DNA of 64,000 bases, from positions 124,001 to 188,000 of the forward strand of contig CAWHNT010000032.1 in assembly GCA_963830775.1 (NCBI GenBank), given 5' to 3'. The notes under the pieces are model-generated. The model did no database searches. It saw only the letters and a program-made list of their open reading frames with translations, and was not told where the DNA came from. The position numbers were made by a program, and so were the translations under genes. The stretch comes from CAWHNT01 sp963830775. Its GTDB lineage: Bacteria; Pseudomonadota; Alphaproteobacteria; Geminicoccales; Geminicoccaceae. Below are positions 8,799 through 19,050 of the stretch, piece by piece; the first letter of the stretch is position 1; each line of letters begins with the position of its first letter.

Positions 8799-10171
8799 TG
8801 CGCAAGCTCTCCCTAAGGTTCGGCGTCGTCGCCTGCGTCGCATTCGCCGCCGGCTCCGCCTTCAGCCCGATCTCCACGCTGGTCGCCGAGGCGGCATCGA
8901 GCGACACGTTCCGCCAGCTCAAGCTGTTCGGCGATGTGTTCGAGCGTGTGCGTGCCGAGTATGTCGAGGAGGTCTCAGATCAGAAGCTGATCGAGTCGGC
9001 GATCAACGGCATGCTGAGCGCCCTCGATCCGCATTCCGGCTATCTCGATACCGAACGCTACCGCGACATGCAGGTGCAGACGCGCGGCGAGTTCGGCGGC
9101 CTCGGGATCGAGGTCACGATGGAGAACGGCCTGGTCAAGGTCGTCTCGCCGATCGACGACACGCCAGCCTACAAGGCCGGGATCGAGTCCGGCGACATGA
9201 TCACGCACATCGACAACGAGCCGGTGATGGGCCTCTCGCTCAGCGAGGCGGTCGAGAAGATGCGCGGGCCGGTCGACACCAAGATCCAGCTCCGCCTCTT
9301 GCGCAAGGGCAAGGACGAGCCGTTCGACGTCAGCCTGAACCGGGCGGTGATCAAGATCTCGCCGGTGCGCTCGCGGGTCGAGGGCGACATCGCCTATGTC
9401 CGCCTGACGACCTTCAACGAGCAGACCAGCGTGGAGATGCGCGAGCGGGTCGAGGCGCTCCGGCGACAGATCGGCGACCGCTTCCTGGGCCTGGTTCTCG
9501 ACCTTCGCAACAACCCGGGCGGCCTGCTCGACCAGGCGGTCGCGGTCGCGGACGCCTATATCGACAAGGGTGAGATCGTCTCCACGCGCGGCCGTCGCGA
9601 GGACACGATCCAGCGCTTCAACGCCCGTGCCGGCGACATCCTCGAGAACAAGCCGATGGTGGTGCTGATCAACGGCGGCTCGGCCTCGGCCTCGGAGATC
9701 GTGGCAGGCGCTCTCCAGGACCATCGCCGCGCCATCGTGATGGGCACCCAGTCCTTCGGCAAGGGCTCGGTCCAGACCATCATGCCGATCTCGGGCGGCG
9801 GTGCCATCCGCCTGACGACCGCCCGCTACTACACGCCGGCCGGCACTTCCATCCAGGCCAAGGGCATCTCGCCGGACATCGAGGTCCACCAGGCCAATGT
9901 CGAGTTCGTGGACGACACGGGCGGGCGGCGCGAGGCGGACCTGCGGGGCAGGCTGCAGAACGACCAGCAGCGGCAGCAGCAGCAGCAGGTGGAGCCCGTG
10001 CCCGGTGCTGGCGCCCTGCAGCCGCCGCCGGCTGGCCCCGACGCCGCGGCGGACCCGGCCGATCCGGCAGCCGCCGCGGATGGCCGCGACTATCAGCTCT
10101 CGCGGGCACTCGACCTCCTGCGCGGCATCGCCCTCTATGAGGGCCGCACGCCGGGCAGCGACCGCGGCTGA
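8798..10171 (+). CDS. ctpA: S41 carboxyl-terminal processing protease (CtpA)
   Basis: A 457-residue exported serine protease. A signal peptide (about 1-30) is followed by the N-terminal helical region ALDPHSGYLDTERYRDMQ, a PDZ domain (about 85-170; GIEVTMENGLVKVV, AGIESGDMITHIDN) and the S41 core. The nucleophile lies in INGGSASASEIVAGAL and the catalytic lysine in QSFGKGSVQT. It trims or degrades periplasmic and cell-wall proteins. A glutamine run and a Pro/Ala-rich linker (about 385-430) precede a short C-terminal helix. The ATG at 8798 overlaps the envC-like stop, giving a tight envC-ctpA-deacetylase-rppH operon typical of alphaproteobacteria. Confidence 0.93.
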   Translation: MRKLSLRFGVVACVAFAAGSAFSPISTLVAEAASSDTFRQLKLFGDVFERVRAEYVEEVSDQKLIESAINGMLSALDPHSGYLDTERYRDMQVQTRGEFGGLGIEVTMENGLVKVVSPIDDTPAYKAGIESGDMITHIDNEPVMGLSLSEAVEKMRGPVDTKIQLRLLRKGKDEPFDVSLNRAVIKISPVRSRVEGDIAYVRLTTFNEQTSVEMRERVEALRRQIGDRFLGLVLDLRNNPGGLLDQAVAVADAYIDKGEIVSTRGRREDTIQRFNARAGDILENKPMVVLINGGSASASEIVAGALQDHRRAIVMGTQSFGKGSVQTIMPISGGGAIRLTTARYYTPAGTSIQAKGISPDIEVHQANVEFVDDTGGRREADLRGRLQNDQQRQQQQQVEPVPGAGALQPPPAGPDAAADPADPAAAADGRDYQLSRALDLLRGIALYEGRTPGSDRG

Positions 10172-10201
10172 CCGCAACGCCCCCGCCGTATCCGGCGAGC
10201 C

Positions 10202-11185
10202 GTGATGGCCATCCGGGTACGGCGGGAGCATCTTCCCTGGCTGGCACTGGCGGTTCTTGCCTGCTTCGGTGTCCTGGCACTCGTCGGCATCACCCTCGCC
10301 GGTTGGCGGGGTGAGGTCCGCTACGCGGGCAATCCAGTCGAGCAGCGGCCTCTGGTTGGACCGGCAGCCTCGGCAGCCGTGGCCGGCGAACGTCAGAGCG
10401 TGCCCGGGAAGAAGGTGCCCACCGGAGCAGCGGCAACGCCGGGCGGGCTCGACGCCGTCGGCCTGGCCTCCATCGGCAGCGGCATCCAGCGACCGCCGGC
10501 GGCGGAGAAGCCCAAGGTCGCCATCCTGGTGACCGGGATCGGGTTGGCTCGTGCCCTCAGCGAGCCCGCCTTGAGCCTCCCGCCGGCTGTCGGGCTGGCG
10601 ATATCGCCCTACGCGGACGACGCACCGGGCTGGATCGAGGCGGCACGTGCCGGCGGGCACGAGGCCTTCCTCATGCTCCCGCTCGAGCCGACCGATCCGG
10701 CTCGCGTCGATCCGGGCCCACGCGCAATCGGGCCGCAGCTCGGCACCCCGGAACGGGAGGTCCGCCTGGGCTGGCTGCTGGAGCGGGCGGGTGGCGCGAT
10801 CGGGTTCGTTGCCGAGGCTGGGGCATACGGGGCCACACCTCAGGCGTTCGCTCCCGTGGCTCAGGCACTGGCCGCCCATGGCGCTGGCATGATCGAGCTC
10901 GGCGGCACCCATCTCGGGCCTGCTGCGCGCTCTGCGGGCCTGGCCTTTGCCGGGACCGGCGCTGCCCTCGACGCGGTTGCCGCGGGTGAGAGCATCGATA
11001 CAGCACTGGCGCTGATCGAGGCGCAGGCGCTGGGTGCCGGCAGGGCGCTGGGCTGGGCGCGCGGCCACCGTGTCTCCCTCGAGCGCCTGGCCGCCTGGAT
11101 CCCGACCCTGGCCGGGAAGGGCCTGAGCCTCGTGCCCGTGAGCGCCCTGCTCGCGGAAGGCGACCGGATGACGGCAACCCGATAG
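10202..11185 (+). CDS. Divergent polysaccharide deacetylase family protein (YibQ/DUF610)
   Basis: About 326 residues: a short basic start, one membrane helix (LALAVLACFGVLALVGITLA, about 15-35), an Ala/Pro linker and a deacetylase-like barrel from KPKVAILVTGIGLARALSE to SLVPVSALLAEG. In relatives the first strand ends in a double aspartate; here it reads VTG, so the usual first metal ligands appear to be lost and catalytic activity is doubtful. The family is typically found, as here, between the S41 protease and rppH. Start is GTG 10202 or ATG 10205; they are adjacent. It likely acts in the periplasm anchored by the helix. Confidence 0.72.
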   Translation: MMAIRVRREHLPWLALAVLACFGVLALVGITLAGWRGEVRYAGNPVEQRPLVGPAASAAVAGERQSVPGKKVPTGAAATPGGLDAVGLASIGSGIQRPPAAEKPKVAILVTGIGLARALSEPALSLPPAVGLAISPYADDAPGWIEAARAGGHEAFLMLPLEPTDPARVDPGPRAIGPQLGTPEREVRLGWLLERAGGAIGFVAEAGAYGATPQAFAPVAQALAAHGAGMIELGGTHLGPAARSAGLAFAGTGAALDAVAAGESIDTALALIEAQALGAGRALGWARGHRVSLERLAAWIPTLAGKGLSLVPVSALLAEGDRMTATR

Positions 11186-11195
11186 GGAGCCCGCC

Positions 11196-11678
11196 ATGAG
11201 CGTCTTCGAATCCTCGGTGCCGCCGGCCGGATACCGGCCCTGCGTCGGGATCTTCCTCCTGAACCGGGACCGGCAGGTGTTCGTGGGCCAGCGGCTCGAC
11301 ACGCCGGATGCCTGGCAGATGCCGCAGGGCGGCATCGATCCCGGGGAAGACCCGGCCGCGGCGGGCTTGCGGGAGATGCGCGAGGAGATCGGCACCGACC
11401 GTGCGAGCCTGATCCGGGAGAGCCGGGTCTGGCGCGCCTACGACCTGCCGGCCGAGCTCGCAGGCAGGCTCTGGGGCGGGCGGTATCGCGGGCAGAGCCA
11501 GAAGTGGCTCGCCTTCGCGTTCGAAGGCGAGGATGCCGACATCCGCCTCGACGCCCCGCATCCCGAGTTCAGCACCTGGCGCTGGGTCGAGCCGTCGAGG
11601 TTGGGCGAGCTGATCGTGCCGTTCAAGCGCGCGGTCTATCTCAGCGTCGTCGCCGAATTCCGTCCCCTATGGGCTTGA
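11196..11678 (+). CDS. rppH: RNA pyrophosphohydrolase RppH
   Basis: A 160-residue Nudix hydrolase. The Nudix box GGIDPGEDPAAAGLREMREE fits GX5EX7REUXEEXGU. The N-terminus YRPCVGIFLLNRDRQVFVGQ, the QMPQGG segment and the C-terminal WRWVEPSRLGELIVPFKR match RppH (IalA/NudH type). It removes pyrophosphate from 5' ends of transcripts and so starts mRNA decay. It is the last gene of the envC-ctpA-deacetylase cluster, ten bases after its neighbour. Its 3' end overlaps, tail to tail, the restored end of the opposite-strand GST gene by 38 bp. Confidence 0.92.
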   Translation: MSVFESSVPPAGYRPCVGIFLLNRDRQVFVGQRLDTPDAWQMPQGGIDPGEDPAAAGLREMREEIGTDRASLIRESRVWRAYDLPAELAGRLWGGRYRGQSQKWLAFAFEGEDADIRLDAPHPEFSTWRWVEPSRLGELIVPFKRAVYLSVVAEFRPLWA

Positions 11679-13061
11679 TCGTGCCAGGGCGGAGCAGCGG
11701 CCGGCCGCTGCTCGGCAGCGGCGGCATCAGCTCCTCGGCAGCGGCGGCGGGAGCGGGCTCCGGCGGCACCGGTGCTGGTGCTGCCGGCCGCGGCTGGAGT
11801 GGTGCCACCGGCGGCGGGTTCGGCTCGGACCGCAGGGGCCGGCCCGGTTCCGGGGCTGGTGCCATGCGGGGCCGTGGGACCGGCTCCGGCTCCGGCTCGG
11901 GTTCGGGCATTGCCGGCTGCGCCTTCGGCGCCCGCCAGCGGAACAGGCCGGTACCCCCAGGCGGCCGCACCAGCCGTCGGGCCGCCGCCTCGGCCTGCAT
12001 CTCGGCCGCGGGCTCGACATAAGGTCGGGTCGGGACAACGCCCGGCAGCCCCAGTGCCGGCGGGCCAGCATCCTCCCCGTCCTCCGGCTCGTCGGGTGCG
12101 AGCACCGTCAGCTCGAGCGGGGGCTCCTCGGCCGGCTCGGGCTCGCTCGCCGCAGCCGGCGGTGGCTCCGGCAGCGGCGCGGGCGGCAGCGCGGGCGGGA
12201 TGAAGTCCTGCGAACCGGGGCGGGTCGGCGGCGGGCTCGCCACCGGGACGCCCTACGGGGATGAAGGATGTCGCTGCCGGGCGCGGGCCCGGTGCCGGCT
12301 CGATCAGCGGCGGCACGGGCGGCATGGGCGGTGGCGGGAACGGCGTGCCGCGCGCCGGTGCCGCCGTCGCGGGCCGGGGACTCCTGGAGGAATTCGGCGG
12401 GTGCCGCCGACGTCGCGGCACGGGTCGGCCGTGCGCCCGGCTCGCCACGGGCCGCATCGGCCCATTCGAGCATCGCCGGCAGCTCCATCATGTGCCCGAC
12501 ATAGGCCCGGGCCAGATCGTCCAGGGCGATGGAGTGGGTGGTGAAGGCAGCACAGATGGGTGCGAACATCGCGTCGGGGATGGTGAACTCGCCGAAGAGG
12601 AACGGGCCGCCCGCACCGTAGCGGGACCGGCAGGTGGACCAGATGTCGACGATGCGGCGCACGTCGGCCGCCACCGGCGCCAGGAGCCGGCCGGGCGGCG
12701 CGAAGCGGCTGGTGAAGTCCATCGGCAGAAAGACCTGCTGGTCGCGGAAGCCGCCATGCACCTCCGCACAGATCGAGCGTGCCACGGCCCGCGCCTCGGC
12801 ACTGGCGGGCCAGACATCGGTGAAATGCTCCCCCAGCGTCTCGGCGATCGCCATCGCGTCCCAGACCTTGACGCTGTCGGCGATCAGGATCGGAAGCTTG
12901 CCGCTGGGCGAGTAGCGCAGGATCTGCTCGACCGTGTCCGCACGGCCGAGCGGCACCACGACCTCCTCGAACTCGAGCCCCAGCTGCTTGAGGAGCAGCC
13001 AGGCGCGCAAGGACCACGCGGACCGGTTCTGCTCACCGATCACGAGCTTGAGGTCGGTCAT
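11641..13061 (-). CDS. Glutathione S-transferase family protein with a long proline-rich tail (two frameshifts)
   Basis: Residues 1-225 are a GST: thioredoxin-fold N-domain (LKLVIGEQNRSAWSLRAWLL, LRYSPSGKLPILIADSVKVW, then MAIAETLGE) and an all-helical C-domain ending HMMELPAMLEWADAA. Then two single surplus bases (near 12378 and 12252) switch frames. When they are removed the reading continues for about 235 residues extremely rich in Pro, Ala and Glu (PFPPPPMPPVPPLIEPAPGP, repeated EPEP) to a basic end, IRRRR. The tail is probably disordered; its role is unknown. Because both corrections yield the same type of composition and one uninterrupted frame, I read it as one 472-residue protein. Alternatively the GST ends early and the tail is spurious. 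Confidence 0.55.
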
Positions 13062-13249
13062 CGACTGCCTCGACGATCCTCAACACAAAGCCGCAAGTCG
13101 CGAGACCAGAGGCTTACGCGAACGCCCATCGCAACCGCAAGGGCGCAGAGATGCCGCTCCGGCGCAAGGGTGCGAAGCATCCCCATGCTGCGCCGCGGAT
13201 GAAGTTCCGGCTGCGATCCGGGCAGACAGGAAATACGGCTTAACCTTCT

Positions 13250-13992
13250 CTACGGTGCCTGGGCGCGTGGGGTGGGCTGCTCGTCAGGGGCGGCGTTCTT
13301 CAGCAGGAGCAGGGCCTCGATGGCGCGGCTCTGGTAGTCGCTGAGGACCGGGGTCGAGGAAGGCCGCAGCGATCGGCGCTGTCGCCGGGGCGGATCCGCG
13401 TCGGGAGCTGGTTCCTCAACAGGAGGAGCCTCGTCCGCCGCCACCGCGGCGTTGACCGCCGCATGCTCCTGCTGCAGCTCGCCGCGCAGGCGGCTCTCGA
13501 CCCGCTGCATCGTCCGCAGGTCGGGATCGTCGGACGGGCGAGGCGCGACGCGGCGAGGGGCTGGGCGTGCGCGGGGCTGGTGCCGGCTGGGCGGCGCGCC
13601 TGTTGGCGGCGATCACGCCGTCGGCCAGCGTCCGGGCCGGGTCCTTGCCCATGCGCTCCTGGAGCAGGATGAACATGGCCACCCGCACGTCGCCCAGGGC
13701 CGTGGCCTCCATCAGCAGGTGGCGGGCGAGCTGGGTGAGGATGCGGCGCTGCTCGTCCTCGGGCATGGCGTGCAGGGTGTTGTAGCCGTCGATGAGGGCC
13801 TTGAACTCTGGCTCGGCGACGAGGGTCTCGACGTCGGCCGAGGCCATGCCTTCCAGCCGTGCCACCTGGGCTGGGCGTGAGGCCCATGGAGAGCTTCTGG
13901 CCCATGCGGCGGTCACGGGCCGTGACCCGGGCGAAGGGGCGGTTGAGGCCCTTGCGGGTGGCGTAGCGGGCGGTGGCGAGCATCGGGCGCAT
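13250..13992 (-). CDS. Orphan conserved-looking protein, full-length copy (two frameshifts)
   Basis: About 247 residues after removing surplus bases near 13872 and 13536. N-terminus is basic (MLATARYATRKGLNRPFARV), followed by a helical region (VARLEGMASADVETLVAEPE, ALIDGYNTLHAMPEDEQRR), the block LGDVRVAMFILLQERMGKDP with ARTLADGVIAA, a Pro/Arg-rich linker, SDDPDLRTMQRVESRLRGEL and a C-terminus ALLLLKNAAPDEQPTPRAQ. The last two-thirds recur at 376-903, so a family of at least two members exists in this genome. No signal peptide, membrane helix or known domain was recognised. It lies alone between the GST gene and an ABC binding protein, both on the same strand. Confidence 0.55.
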
Positions 13993-14150
13993 GGCGGACG
14001 GATAGAATAATCCGGGCCGAAGATCAAGGAATATTATCCTTGCACGTCGGGCAGGCCGGCGAGACGAGAGAAGCTGGCTGTCGAGAGGTGCCGACTCGCT
14101 CCACCGTTCCCCTGTTACCCCGCGGTCGAGCCGCGGGGTAACAGAGCAGG

Positions 14151-15803
14151 TCAGCCGGAGCCGGGGGTCAGGCCGATGGCGCTGCGGTAGGCGTCGAGCT
14201 GCTGCTGGCGGCCCAGGCGGTCGGTGATCCCCTCCCAGGCGGCGGCGGTGGCGTCGAGGGCTTCCTTGGGCGTCTTGCGGCCGCCCATGGCGGCGGCGAG
14301 CTGGGTGTCGAGGACCGACCAGTATTCGGGCGTGCCGCGGATGCGGAGGTAGGGGAGCATGGTCGGGGCGTTGAAGGTCGCGGCGTAGGCGCGGAGATAG
14401 TCCTCGACGTCGGTACGGTCCCAGCCGGCCTTGATGTAGTCGGCGAGGCGCCCGGTGCCCTCGGGCGGCAGGAGCTGGTAGGCGAAGCCGGGATTGACGC
14501 CGGTCCAGCCGGTCCGCGCGTTCCAGGAGGAGACCGGCGGGATCGCCATCAGCGAGAGGAGGGCGTAGGCGCCTTCGGGGTTCTTGGCCTGCTTCGAGAC
14601 CACGCCGTGCCAGGAGCCGCCGACCGTGTTGCCGACCGGCTGCGGGTCGGGCTGGTCGACCCAGGCATTCTTCGGGCCGTCCCAGGCCCGGGTCGAGCCG
14701 GGGAGCACGGCGGCACCGCAGCGGCCCTTGAGGGTCGAGCCGGCGCTGTCCTGGCACAAGGGCCCGAGATCGCCGAACGAGAACATCATCAGCGCCTTGC
14801 CGCGCAGGTAGTATTCCCAGGCCTGGGGCAGGCGCCAGCCGATCTGCTCCGGGGGGCCGAGCTCGTTGAGCTGGGCCAGGAGCTCCAGGGCCGCCACCTG
14901 GCCCGGGCCGTTGATCAGCGGGCGCATCGTCTCGGGATCGAACCAGAACTGGCCGCGGGCCTGCTCGCCGTCGGCACCCGTGGGGATGGCGAAGGAGGCG
15001 GCCAGGGCCTGGAAGTGGAAATGCGCCTGCTCGCCCTGCTTCAGGTGCAGGACCATGCCGTGCTCGGGCTGGCTGTCACTGTCGTCCCAGCTCTTGCCGT
15101 CGAAGAAGCGGGCGATGTCGAGCACCTGCTGCCAGGAGCGGGGCGGGACCGGCAGGTCGTAGCCGGCGGCCTCCTTGAACGCGGCCTGCCATTTCGGGTC
15201 GCTCAGGATGTCGCGGCGGTAATAGAGGATCTGGCCGTCGGCATCGTTCGGCACGCCGTAGCCGACGCCGTTCCAGGTATGGAGGCCGCGCAAGGACGCC
15301 GGCATGGCGTCGTAGCTCCAGCGCGGGAAGCGGCCGCTGGCGTTGAGGTCGTCGACGGGGCGCAGGTAGTCGCCGGCGATCAGGTCGCCATAGGCGAAGG
15401 CCGGGACCACGATGGCGTCGTATTTGGCGTCGCCGCGCTGCAGGTCGAGCATGGCTGCGGCATAAAGCTCGCCGATCGGCACCCGGTCCACCTGCACGGC
15501 GGCACCGCTGAGCTCGGAGAACACCTGGGAGAGCGCCAGGATCGGGCCCGAGATGGGGCCCTTGTCGCCCTCGTCGTGCGTCAGGATGGTGACCTGCTGG
15601 CCCTTGAAGGGCTGCTGGTCGGGTCCGAACAGGGTGCCCAGCTCGTCCCGGCTGGTCTCGATCACCGCGTCGTCATAGGCCGGACCCAGGCGGAGCAGCA
15701 CCGTCCCGTCGTCCAGCCACTCGACATGCTCGCCGGCCAGAGCCGGCCCGGTCGCCACAGCCGACACCGCAAGCGCGGCGACCAACCTCGCCCAGTGCAG
15801 CAT
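14151..15803 (-). CDS. Extracellular solute-binding protein, family 1-like
   Basis: A 550-residue exported protein with a clean signal peptide (LVAALAVSAVATGPALAG, cleaved before about 25). The mature part has the layout of large carbohydrate-type ABC binding proteins: KGQQVTILTHDEGDKGPISG, ALSQVFSELSGAAVQVDRVP, DAIVVPAFAYGDLIAGDYL and many aromatic residues in the C-terminal half. The ATG at 15803 is chosen because GGAGG lies just upstream; the TTG at 15815 is an alternative. No permease or ATPase follows, so it is an orphan or works with a distant transporter. It is divergent from the ROK gene and shares its operator-rich upstream region, which suggests a common sugar signal. Confidence 0.75.
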   Translation of the reverse strand: MLHWARLVAALAVSAVATGPALAGEHVEWLDDGTVLLRLGPAYDDAVIETSRDELGTLFGPDQQPFKGQQVTILTHDEGDKGPISGPILALSQVFSELSGAAVQVDRVPIGELYAAAMLDLQRGDAKYDAIVVPAFAYGDLIAGDYLRPVDDLNASGRFPRWSYDAMPASLRGLHTWNGVGYGVPNDADGQILYYRRDILSDPKWQAAFKEAAGYDLPVPPRSWQQVLDIARFFDGKSWDDSDSQPEHGMVLHLKQGEQAHFHFQALAASFAIPTGADGEQARGQFWFDPETMRPLINGPGQVAALELLAQLNELGPPEQIGWRLPQAWEYYLRGKALMMFSFGDLGPLCQDSAGSTLKGRCGAAVLPGSTRAWDGPKNAWVDQPDPQPVGNTVGGSWHGVVSKQAKNPEGAYALLSLMAIPPVSSWNARTGWTGVNPGFAYQLLPPEGTGRLADYIKAGWDRTDVEDYLRAYAATFNAPTMLPYLRIRGTPEYWSVLDTQLAAAMGGRKTPKEALDATAAAWEGITDRLGRQQQLDAYRSAIGLTPGSG

Positions 15804-15924
15804 ATTCCTCCCCAATCTTCTTTAGGCCGCCGCACCATGCCTCTTTCCGAGGCTCGCACAAGTCCTTTGACCGAGGTGCGCGGATTTAGTACGGAATGGA
15901 GACAGCAGCACTGCTGCCGAAGAT

Positions 15925-15939
15925 ACTTCACGATGAATT
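15925..15939. promoter_or_regulatory. Operator-like palindrome 1
   Basis: ACTTCA-CGA-TGAATT, one mismatch from a perfect 6-3-6 palindrome. Its centre (15932) is 129 bp upstream of the divergent solute-binding gene start. It shares the core TCAC(G/C)ATGA with two more sites in the same intergenic region. Confidence 0.55.
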
Positions 15940-15963
15940 AATAACATCTTGGGAGGCTGGGTT

Positions 15964-15978
15964 AACTCACGATGAGTT
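15964..15978. promoter_or_regulatory. Operator-like palindrome 2
   Basis: AACTCA-CGA-TGAGTT is a perfect 6-3-6 palindrome, extended by one further pair on each side. Its centre is 39 bp from site 1, close to four helical turns. Confidence 0.62.
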
Positions 15979-16102
15979 ATTTTTCGCCGCTTGCCCTGCG
16001 TCTTGGCCGCGACCTTCGTCGCCGGCTACTGCGCCGTGCTAACGCCCGGGTGCTGTTGGGTCGGACCCGCGCCACCTCCGCACGAACATGGCAGGAAAAG
16101 AT

Positions 16103-16117
16103 AATTCACCATGAATT
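16103..16117. promoter_or_regulatory. Operator-like palindrome 3
   Basis: AATTCA-CCA-TGAATT is a perfect 6-3-6 palindrome, again extendable by one pair. A consensus-like -35 hexamer TTGACA begins at 16123, five bases downstream, so a bound repressor would cover the promoter of the ROK gene. No strong -10 element was found. Confidence 0.62.
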
Positions 16118-16209
16118 AAGAATTGACACGAAGCTTGAATTCCCGGCACAAACCACGCAGCTTCGACGGGATAAGAAATCTCGTCCGACTGCACCGGGAG
16201 ACGGCATCC

Positions 16210-17451
16210 TTGAGTCGGCTAGCGACGGGCCAGGGCAGCAACTCGGCCAACCTGCGCCAGTACCACGAGCGGGTCATCCTCACCGCGCTCCGGCGGCTGG
16301 GGCAGGCCTCGAAGGCCGACCTCGCCCGGCAGGCCGGGTTCACCGACAACACGGCCGGCGTGATCGTCCGCGAGCTGCAGGAGCGGCAGCTGATCCGGGT
16401 CGAGGGCCGCCGCACCGGTGCCCGCGGCCAGCCGGCGACGCTCCTTTCCCTGGAGAGCAGCGGCGCCTACGGCATCGGCGTGAAGCTCGGGCGGCGCTCG
16501 CTGGACGGCATCCTGGTCGACTTCGCGGGCGAGGTGCTGGAGCATCGGCGCATCGAGCGCCCCTTCCCCCTGCCCCAGGAGGCGCTGCCGCTGACGCTCG
16601 ACATCGTGGCCGAGCTCAGGCGCGCCATCCCGGTGGGCAGGGCCGACCGGCTGGTCGGGGTCGGGCTGGCGATGCCCTACAATCTGGGCTCCTGGCGGCG
16701 CGAGCTCGACATCCCGGACGAGGCCTATGCCGCCTGGAACGAGTTCGATCTCGCCGGCCGCCTGGGTGCCGGGACCGGCCTCTCGGTCCTGACCGAGAAC
16801 GACGGCACCGCGGCCTCCGTGGCCGAGCTGTTCCGCGGCTCCGGCCGCGACCTCGACAGCTTCCTCTACATCTTCGTCGGCACCGCGATCGGCGGCGGCG
16901 TCGTCCTGGGCGGCGACTACTATCGCGGGGCCAAGGGCAATGCCGGCGATATCGGGCTGATGCCGGTCGGGCCCTCGCGGCTCAAGACAGCACCTGTGCC
17001 CGAGCGCGCGCACGACGTGCTGCTGACCCGGGCCTCGATCAGCTCGCTCATCCGCCACCTGCGCGGCAACGGCGTCCCGGTCGGCAGCCGGGCCGAGCTC
17101 GATCATGCCATCGGCAGCGAGCCAGGGCTCGTGGAAGAGTGGCTCGAGGACTGCGCCGACGCGATGCTGGCGCCGCTGCTGGCGGCCGTCCGGCTGCTCG
17201 ACCTCGACATGGTCGTCATCGACGGCGACCTGCCGGGGGAGGTGGTCGACGGCCTGATCGCGCGGCTGAACGCCGGGCTGGGGGCGGCGGCACCGGAAGC
17301 GCGGGATGCGCCGATCCTGCGTCGTGGGATGGTGGGCAGGGCTGCGGCCGCGATCGGGGCTGCCATCTTGCCGCTGCACCTGAACTATAGCCCGAAGCAG
17401 GACATTCTCGTGGGCACCGAAGGATCCGAGCAGGCCAAAGCCGTCGCCTGA
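16210..17451 (+). CDS. ROK-family transcriptional regulator of the sugar/ED cluster
   Basis: About 413 residues. The N-terminus has the ROK-repressor pattern GSNSANLRQYHERVILTALR with a winged helix (KADLARQAGFTDNTAGVIV, GARGQPATLLSL), followed by the sugar-kinase-like ROK fold (VLTENDGTAASVAEL, FVGTAIGGGVVLGG). The cysteine-rich zinc motif of many ROK proteins (CxCGxxGCxE) is absent here. Start: TTG 16210 has GGGAG nine bases upstream and gives the family N-terminus; TTG 16123 is possible but coincides with a -35-like sequence. It heads the transporter and Entner-Doudoroff genes, as FrcR-type regulators do, and the three palindromes before it are its probable operators. Confidence 0.85.
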   Translation: MSRLATGQGSNSANLRQYHERVILTALRRLGQASKADLARQAGFTDNTAGVIVRELQERQLIRVEGRRTGARGQPATLLSLESSGAYGIGVKLGRRSLDGILVDFAGEVLEHRRIERPFPLPQEALPLTLDIVAELRRAIPVGRADRLVGVGLAMPYNLGSWRRELDIPDEAYAAWNEFDLAGRLGAGTGLSVLTENDGTAASVAELFRGSGRDLDSFLYIFVGTAIGGGVVLGGDYYRGAKGNAGDIGLMPVGPSRLKTAPVPERAHDVLLTRASISSLIRHLRGNGVPVGSRAELDHAIGSEPGLVEEWLEDCADAMLAPLLAAVRLLDLDMVVIDGDLPGEVVDGLIARLNAGLGAAAPEARDAPILRRGMVGRAAAAIGAAILPLHLNYSPKQDILVGTEGSEQAKAVA

Positions 17452-17479
17452 AGAGGCAAGGTCGAAGGGAGGGCAAAGA

Positions 17480-19016
<1,537 letters not shown>

Positions 19017-19050
19017 TCGGGCACTTCAAGGCGAGCGCAGGGAGGGAAGA

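Noticed and set aside
8975..11395. 806-codon minus-strand open frame
   Set aside because: It is antisense to ctpA and the deacetylase gene, both of which have clear motifs; its own translation shows only His/Arg/Asp-rich shadow sequence.
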